Assembly: GCA_037189985.1 (NCBI GenBank)
Contig: JBBCJX010000014.1
Location: forward strand, 196,796-260,795
Direction: 5' to 3'
From: UBA2031 sp037189985
Lineage (GTDB): Bacteria; Pseudomonadota; Gammaproteobacteria; Pseudomonadales; Moraxellaceae
DNA: 64,000 nucleotides
In this document: piece after piece, positions 58,865 to 64,000 of the stretch
Layout of the letters: each line of letters starts with the position of its first letter
Position numbering within the stretch: the first letter of the stretch is position 1
Program-made: the position numbers and the translations under genes
Notes under the pieces: model-generated
Database searches by the model: none
What the model saw: only the letters and a program-made list of their open reading frames with translations
Told to the model about the DNA's origin: nothing

Positions 58865-59908
58865 ATGTCCAAGCGTAAATTGTCCCGCCAGCAGGCCTTT
58901 CGTGTGCAGCGCATACAGGAAGAGCGTATTGCCCGCGCCCAGCGTCGGGATGCGACAGCAGACGCCTTGCTGGAAAGCGGTGAGCTGGGAGCAGAAGAAG
59001 AGGGTCGTGTCATCGCCCACTATGGCAGTCAGCTGGACATAGAGGCACTGGCGGGTGCCCATGCCGGGGCGATTTTCCGCTGTCACCAGCGCGCCAATAT
59101 CGAGCCTCTTGTCACCGGCGACCGGGTGATCTGGCAAGCGCCGCTGACAACCGAAGGCGAAACAGGCAGCGCCACCGGAGTCATCACGGCGCTCTTGCCC
59201 CGGAAAAGCCTGCTGGTACGCCCGGACCCTTACGGCAAGCTCAAGCCGGTCGCCGCCAACATCGACCGTATCCTGCTGGTGATCGCCCCGCTGCCGGAAC
59301 CGTCCGCCCTGCTGGTGGACCGCTATCTGGTGGCCTGTGAGCTGACCGGCATTGCACCTGTCATCCTGCTCAACAAAGCGGACCTGCTCACGCCCGAGAC
59401 GGCGCCAGCGCTGAATGCACTGCTCGCGGAATACACAGCCATCGGCTACGAAACCCGGCAGGTCAGCGCCAGTGACAAAGAGCTGGCCGACATGGATGGC
59501 CTGATCGGCCAGCAAACCGTGGTCTTCGTGGGGCAGTCCGGCGTGGGCAAGTCTTCCATCGTCAACGTGCTGCTGCCGGATGCCTTGCAGCGCACCGCCG
59601 CCCTCTCCGACAACTCCCGGCTGGGCCAGCACACCACCACTACGGCACGGCTTTTTCACCTGCCCGCGGGCGGGGCACTCATCGACTCACCCGGCATCCG
59701 GGAATTCGGCCTGTGGCATATCGATGAAGCGCAGTTGCTGGAAGGTTATGTCGAGTTCAGGCCCTTCCTCGGGCAATGCCGCTTCCGGAATTGCGCGCAC
59801 CGTAACGAACCCGGCTGTGCCCTCAAGTTGGCTGTTGCCGACGGCCATGTCCAGGCCCGGCGCTGGGAGCGTTTTCAGGTGCTGAGAGAAGGGCTTGAGC
59901 TCCCCTGA
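58865..59908 (+). CDS. rsgA: Small ribosomal subunit biogenesis GTPase RsgA
   Basis: 347 residues. Late 30S assembly checkpoint. An N-terminal OB fold is followed by a circularly permuted GTPase: NKAD (G4) first, then GQSGVGKSS (G1) and DSPGIREFGLW (G3), and a C-terminal zinc site CRFRNCAHRNEPGC. The start at 58865 gives the basic N-terminal tail (MSKRKLSRQQAFRVQRIQ) usual for RsgA. Confidence 0.97.
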   Translation: MSKRKLSRQQAFRVQRIQEERIARAQRRDATADALLESGELGAEEEGRVIAHYGSQLDIEALAGAHAGAIFRCHQRANIEPLVTGDRVIWQAPLTTEGETGSATGVITALLPRKSLLVRPDPYGKLKPVAANIDRILLVIAPLPEPSALLVDRYLVACELTGIAPVILLNKADLLTPETAPALNALLAEYTAIGYETRQVSASDKELADMDGLIGQQTVVFVGQSGVGKSSIVNVLLPDALQRTAALSDNSRLGQHTTTTARLFHLPAGGALIDSPGIREFGLWHIDEAQLLEGYVEFRPFLGQCRFRNCAHRNEPGCALKLAVADGHVQARRWERFQVLREGLELP

Positions 59909-59948
59909 GCGGTCAGTCCTGAATTGCCGGTAGGCATCCTGATCAAAT

Positions 59949-59965
59949 ATGTAATAGTATAACGT
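59949..59965 (+). promoter_or_regulatory. Zur-type zinc operator
   Basis: ATGTAATAGTATAACGT matches the gammaproteobacterial Zur consensus ATGTTATAWTATAACAT at about 15 of 17 positions, with the symmetric GTAATAGTATAAC core. It lies 34 bp before the start of a zinc-uptake gene set in an AT-rich stretch. Confidence 0.75.
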
Positions 59966-59998
59966 CATTATAGAATCACTCAGCCAGACCCACTCCCG

Positions 59999-60364
59999 AT
60001 GAAAGCCCTGCACCGTCTTCTGTTTCCTGCGCGCCTAGCCGTGCATGGCGGGCATTTGCGTGGACGGCGCTGGCTGGTGGTGCTGACGGCCCTTGTCTTC
60101 CTGGGCCTGCAACTGCAGTTGCCCGCGCATGCACTCAAGCATGTCTGGGAAGAAAGCCAGGACTCATCAACATGGCCCGTGCCAGCCGGTGAGCATGACA
60201 GTCATGACTGCGAGCTCTGCCACGCCGCACAGACCGCACCACTGGCAGCGGCACTGACAACAGCCGAACCCGGCCAGCCGGCAATGGCTGCAGCGCCTGT
60301 TTTCCTTTCCCTCCCCGCCATCCCTGCACGTGCCTACCGCTCCCGGGCACCTCCCGCCCTCTGA
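59999..60364 (+). CDS. Small membrane-anchored His/Cys protein, first gene of zinc island
   Basis: 121 residues. A hydrophobic segment (WLVVLTALVFLGLQLQL) near residues 25-42 is followed by a periplasmic His/Cys stretch (EHDSHDCELCHAAQ) that could bind a transition metal; the tail is Ala/Pro-rich. It resembles DUF2946-type proteins found beside metal TonB receptors. It lies 34 bp after the Zur operator and 120 bp before the receptor gene. Confidence 0.65.
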   Translation: MKALHRLLFPARLAVHGGHLRGRRWLVVLTALVFLGLQLQLPAHALKHVWEESQDSSTWPVPAGEHDSHDCELCHAAQTAPLAAALTTAEPGQPAMAAAPVFLSLPAIPARAYRSRAPPAL

Positions 60365-60483
60365 TGCTCTTGTCCAGCACTTGCTGAAACCATGACCTGT
60401 CCGCAGCGGCTCCGGCCAACAGCGGGACTTCAGGCTCATGCACTTCATATTCTGAACCATTTGCAGAGCATGCAGAGGCACTC

Positions 60484-62586
60484 ATGATGCATCCCCCTTA
60501 TCCAGGACGCAGGGGCCCTGGGCTGAACCCCGTCCTGCGTCCCTTCCTGTTCTTGCTGGCTATCGGTGCTGCCACCGCGCATGCGGAGGAGACGAACACC
60601 AGCCCGGCGGCTGTCGATGACGTGCTGCTGGATACCGTGACCGTCTATGCGCTGGCGCTGGACGAAGACCCTGCCCTGCAATCCACACCCCACAGTGTGC
60701 TGGATGGCAGCGATCTCCTGCGTCAGGGCAGCAGCACACTGGGCAGCAGCCTCAACGGCCTGCCTGGCGTCCATGCCGACACCTTTGGCGGCGGCGCCAG
60801 CCGGCCCGTGATCCGTGGCCAGGCAGCACCGCGTGTCAGCGTCCTGTCGGACGGCGTTTCCCTGCGTGATGCCTCCGCCATTTCACCGGACCACGCCATT
60901 ACGGCGGAACCATTGCTTGTGCGTCGTGTCGAAGTTTTGCGCGGCCCGGCAACACTGTTGCACGGTGGCGGGGCCATCGGTGGTGTGGTCAATGTCCTGG
61001 ACAACCGCATCCCTGACACGCTCCCGGAAAAGCGCATACAGGGATTCTTCGCGCTGCGCGGCAATACCGTCGCTGATGAAAAGGCAGGCACCGTGAGTGT
61101 GGATGCCCGTCTCGGCGATTCACTGGTCCTTCATGCCGAACATGCCCAAAGAAAGGCAGACGACTACGAAATTGCCGGCTTCACCACACCACGCGTCAAC
61201 GGTTCCTGGAGTGAAGGCAGCACCAGCAGCACCGGCCTCTCCTGGGTTCATGACAAGGGCTACCTCGGCATTGCCTACACCTGGCAGGACGATGAGTACG
61301 GTTTGCCCGGCCACAGCCATGACTACGAAAACTGCAGCCTCAGTGGCAGCGTGCTGAACTGTGCCACCAGCGGTCATGCACATGCTCACGATGAGGTTCC
61401 CTACGTGGACTTGCGCAGCAAGCGCATCGATATCCGGGGCGAGTATCGCGATCCTGTCGCCGGCATCGAGAAAATCAGGCTGCGCGTGAACCGCACACGT
61501 TATGAGCACGACGAGATCGAAGAAGGCCAGATCAGCACGACCTTCCTCAACTATGGCTACGAAACCCGCATCGAAGCCACGCATGCAGAAATCGGCAACT
61601 GGCATGGCGTGATCGGCGCGCAATACAGTGATGCCGAATCCAATGCCCGTGGCACGGAAGGCTTCATTCCCAAGACCCGCTCTGAAAACATCGCGCTGTT
61701 CGCACTGGAGCACTACAAACTTGACGATGCCTGGCATCTGGAGGCCGGTGCTCGCCAGGAATGGCAGAAGCTGGCGCCGGTGAACGATGCGCAGAACCGT
61801 CGGCCGGCCAGCCAGTCCGCAAGTTCCCTCTCGCTCGCTGCTGTCTGGCAGTTCATGGAAGACCACAACCTGTCGCTCTCACTGGCACGCTCGCAACGGC
61901 TGCCACAGGCACAGGAGATGTATGCCGATGGCGTGCATCTGGCCACCAACACTTATGAGTGTGGTCTCTGGGCTTGCCCGTCGCTGGGTGCTCAGGCTGA
62001 TACCCGGCCCGAAACCTCGCACAATGTCGGCCTCAACCTGCGCCGCAACGCAGGCAGCATCAGTTATGACATCGGCGTCTATCACAACCGCATCAAGGAC
62101 TACATCTACGCCAGCACGCTGGACCAGATAGATGCCTTCCGCCTGATCCGCTACAGCCAGATCGATGCGGAATTCACCGGGGCCGAAGCCACCGGCAGCT
62201 ATCGCTTCCGCGAAAACTGGACAGCCAGCCTGTTCGGCGATGTCGTGAGTGCACGTCAGGTGGATAGCGGCGACAGGCTGCCCCGTATTCCGGCAGGCCG
62301 ATTGGGAACACGTCTCAGCCATCAATGGCAATCACTGGATGGCGAAGTCGAGTTCTACCGCGTCTTCGCACAAAACGACATTGCCCGCTACGAAACCCGC
62401 ACACCCGGCCACAACATGCTGAATGCCACGCTGAATTACCGTCTGCGCGGCAACGACAACAGCAGCCTGTTCCTGCGCGGCAGCAACCTGCTGGCCGAAA
62501 AAGTGTGGAACCACACGTCCTTCCTCGCCGGTGTCGTCCCGGAACCCGGCCGCAATCTCAGCGCCGGCATACGCATGGCCTTCTGA
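60484..62586 (+). CDS. znuD: TonB-dependent receptor, ZnuD-like zinc receptor
   Basis: 700 residues. A signal peptide ends near ATAHA-EE; a plug domain follows (DTVTVYALALDEDPALQSTPHSVLDGSDLLRQGSSTLGSSLNGLPGVHADTFGGGASRPVIRGQAAPRVSVLSDGV, GPATLLHGGGAIGGVVNVLDN), then a 22-strand barrel closing at AF. A His-rich extracellular loop with two Cys (GHSHDYENCSLSGSVLNCATSGHAHAHDE, residues 274-302) is the hallmark of ZnuD, the zinc receptor of Neisseria and Acinetobacter. Under the upstream Zur box it should be made when zinc is scarce. The symbol is by similarity. Confidence 0.85.
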   Translation: MMHPPYPGRRGPGLNPVLRPFLFLLAIGAATAHAEETNTSPAAVDDVLLDTVTVYALALDEDPALQSTPHSVLDGSDLLRQGSSTLGSSLNGLPGVHADTFGGGASRPVIRGQAAPRVSVLSDGVSLRDASAISPDHAITAEPLLVRRVEVLRGPATLLHGGGAIGGVVNVLDNRIPDTLPEKRIQGFFALRGNTVADEKAGTVSVDARLGDSLVLHAEHAQRKADDYEIAGFTTPRVNGSWSEGSTSSTGLSWVHDKGYLGIAYTWQDDEYGLPGHSHDYENCSLSGSVLNCATSGHAHAHDEVPYVDLRSKRIDIRGEYRDPVAGIEKIRLRVNRTRYEHDEIEEGQISTTFLNYGYETRIEATHAEIGNWHGVIGAQYSDAESNARGTEGFIPKTRSENIALFALEHYKLDDAWHLEAGARQEWQKLAPVNDAQNRRPASQSASSLSLAAVWQFMEDHNLSLSLARSQRLPQAQEMYADGVHLATNTYECGLWACPSLGAQADTRPETSHNVGLNLRRNAGSISYDIGVYHNRIKDYIYASTLDQIDAFRLIRYSQIDAEFTGAEATGSYRFRENWTASLFGDVVSARQVDSGDRLPRIPAGRLGTRLSHQWQSLDGEVEFYRVFAQNDIARYETRTPGHNMLNATLNYRLRGNDNSSLFLRGSNLLAEKVWNHTSFLAGVVPEPGRNLSAGIRMAF

Positions 62587-62657
62587 GGAAAAAAATCATG
62601 ACAAACGCCGCTTCTTCGCGTCCTTCCATAGCCCGTTTTCAACAGGAGACAAACTCC

Positions 62658-63980
62658 ATGTTTGCATTCCTCAGCCCCTCTTCTTTGCTCAAATCATCCC
62701 TGCTTGCCCTGGTACTGGTCCTGGCCGGCTGCAACAACGACACCGGCAGCAGCGTATTGCCGGGTGGCGGCCATGATCACGAGCACAGTGAAATCACCAG
62801 CAAGGTTGTCGGCACACCCCTGCGTGTCACGCAGATTGCCGGTCACCCGGATGTTGCCCAGTTCGCCGCCTTTGCCACGGGCAACAAGGTGATGTACCTC
62901 GTATCACCCGAAAGAAATCTTTATGAAATTTTTGACTGGTCCGATGGCAGCAATGCCACGCGGTCGCAGCACATCTTCGACGCTCATGGCGAACATTTCC
63001 TGGTGCTGGATACCGATGGCAAGCTGCACATCCTGGAAACCGGTGACAGCTCTGCCGAGTGGTCCTACAAGGCCGGCATACAGGCCGTCACGGCGGCCAG
63101 CATCACAGCCGGCGCCAAGATCACCGTCAGCCAGGCAGAAGGAAAGGCTTTCATCACCGACCCTGATCCTGCCTATGCCGCCAACACCAGCAAGATACAG
63201 GTGGTGGACCTGGAGGCAGGCACGCTGCTTGCCGCCATTGATCTCGATTTTGTGGTGTCCAAAGCCGGCATCGCCTGGACCGGCATTGCCGCAGAACATG
63301 ATCATGACCACGGCGCAGGTGGCGGGCATGATGATCATCCAGGCCGGCTGATCATCGCCAGCAACGGTGCCCACTCGCATGCTTATGTCTACGATCTGGA
63401 GTCCGCCGCCGTGCTCGCCGACGATTTCCATCTCGACTACGAGCCCAGTGCCCTCTACGCCAGTCCTGGCCATCGCTATGCCGTGATTGCCCAGCAACCC
63501 GCCACGGCCAGCCATCAGGTCCAGTTCCTGGACAGCGGCATTCATGTCCATGACGACCATGTGGATGCCGATGCCCCTGCATTGCTGTCCTTCAAGCTGT
63601 ATGGCACCACCCCGGCCCATTACCGCAGCGTCGACGGAGTGGCGGCCCTGTTCTTTGACGGCGGCAGCGGCCCACGCTTTGTGCTCTTCAGCGATGCCAG
63701 CCTGGCAGCCGGAAACGTGATCGCCAGCGAAAACATCATGGCCGCCCATCACGGCATCGCAGAACCGCGGGGCGAGGTAGTGCTGGCCAGCAAGGCCGAC
63801 CGCAGCGGCATCCTGCTTTACCACCTGCACGATGACCACTTCCACGAAGAAGGCAGTGTCGAGCAGACCTGTACCGGCCTGCATGGCGGCGGCTCCAATG
63901 CCGGCTGGTCCGCCTTCGGCTGCCAGGAAGGCGTCCTGCTGGTCGGCCTGACTGACGACGACAGCGGCCACAGCCACTGA
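62658..63980 (+). CDS. His-rich lipoprotein, AztD-like zinc-binding beta-propeller
   Basis: 440 residues from ATG 62658 (CAGGAG 9 nt upstream); an ATG at 62598 with GAGG would add 20 residues ahead of the signal. The lipobox LAGC gives Cys-25. The chain reads as a beta-propeller (repeated strands KVMYLVSPERNLYEIFDW, HGEHFLVLDTDGKLHILETGD, AFITDPDPAYAANTSKIQVVDLEAGT) with His-rich stretches GGHDHEHSE, EHDHDHGAGGGHDDH near residue 213 and SGHSH at the end. It resembles AztD, the periplasmic zinc chaperone of Paracoccus, but here it is lipid-anchored. It probably takes zinc from the ZnuD-like receptor. Confidence 0.75.
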   Translation: MFAFLSPSSLLKSSLLALVLVLAGCNNDTGSSVLPGGGHDHEHSEITSKVVGTPLRVTQIAGHPDVAQFAAFATGNKVMYLVSPERNLYEIFDWSDGSNATRSQHIFDAHGEHFLVLDTDGKLHILETGDSSAEWSYKAGIQAVTAASITAGAKITVSQAEGKAFITDPDPAYAANTSKIQVVDLEAGTLLAAIDLDFVVSKAGIAWTGIAAEHDHDHGAGGGHDDHPGRLIIASNGAHSHAYVYDLESAAVLADDFHLDYEPSALYASPGHRYAVIAQQPATASHQVQFLDSGIHVHDDHVDADAPALLSFKLYGTTPAHYRSVDGVAALFFDGGSGPRFVLFSDASLAAGNVIASENIMAAHHGIAEPRGEVVLASKADRSGILLYHLHDDHFHEEGSVEQTCTGLHGGGSNAGWSAFGCQEGVLLVGLTDDDSGHSH

Positions 63981-64000
63981 GACACAGCCGTTGAGGGAGG

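Noticed and set aside
62325..62657. Long N-terminal extension of the His-rich lipoprotein
   Set aside because: Most of it overlaps the receptor gene in another frame; the lipoprotein signal starts at 62658, or at 62598 at the earliest.
1..64000. CRISPR arrays, rRNA and tRNA genes, prophage structural genes
   Set aside because: No regularly spaced repeats, cloverleaf or rRNA-like sequence, or phage structural gene was recognised by eye.

Overview
The window is chromosomal DNA of a GC-rich gammaproteobacterium. The core block queG / nnr-tsaE-amiC-mutL-miaA-hfq-hflX, the divergent orn/rsgA pair and purA-hisZ are typical of that class. Mla-type lipid transport, LrgAB, a sigma-54-type pilA promoter, an AlmA-like flavin monooxygenase, a long-chain acyl-CoA synthetase and several esterases and hydroxylases suggest an aerobic lipid- or hydrocarbon-using organism, perhaps near Alcanivorax, Nevskia or Solimonas. 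The genus is inference; no rRNA or tRNA gene was recognised.

Layout. 1-4 kb: tail of an amidohydrolase, an outer-membrane barrel, an XRE regulator behind a palindrome, and small genes (DUF1456, TRL-like lipoprotein, YjdM). 4.3-12 kb: AlmA-like monooxygenase, fatty-acid-hydroxylase-type membrane protein, VOC protein, a pseudouridine-synthase homologue without the catalytic Asp, SGNH hydrolase, periplasmic binding protein and acyl-CoA synthetase. 12-21 kb: rnk behind a possible pseudoknot leader, envelope proteins, dienelactone hydrolase, an HSL-type esterase, and two distantly related paralogues of unknown function. 21-32 kb: stress and envelope genes (katG, dps, ZIP transporter, Kef-type antiporter, pirin, mtgA) and a TetR/SDR pair. 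32-42 kb: pilA, an Mla-type operon whose ATPase has lost its catalytic motifs, purA-hisZ, and hflX coupled to an SRPBCC gene and lrgAB. 42-50 kb: housekeeping block; a 140-bp imperfect palindrome supplies the 3' end of miaA.

50.6-52.9 kb is the most mosaic stretch. It is AT-rich, with minus-strand small genes, core-site-like sequences, an IS110-family transposase start fused to what looks like the last ~35 codons of an integron integrase. I read it as a decayed chromosomal integron. A two-component pair and a large lipoprotein follow.

The right end (59.9-64 kb) looks like a zinc-acquisition island: a Zur-type operator, a small membrane-anchored His/Cys protein, a ZnuD-like TonB receptor with a His-rich loop, and a His-rich lipoprotein resembling the AztD zinc chaperone. 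Many transcription units are separated by bidirectional terminators, several sharing the stem base AATGAAAAG/CTTTTCATT.
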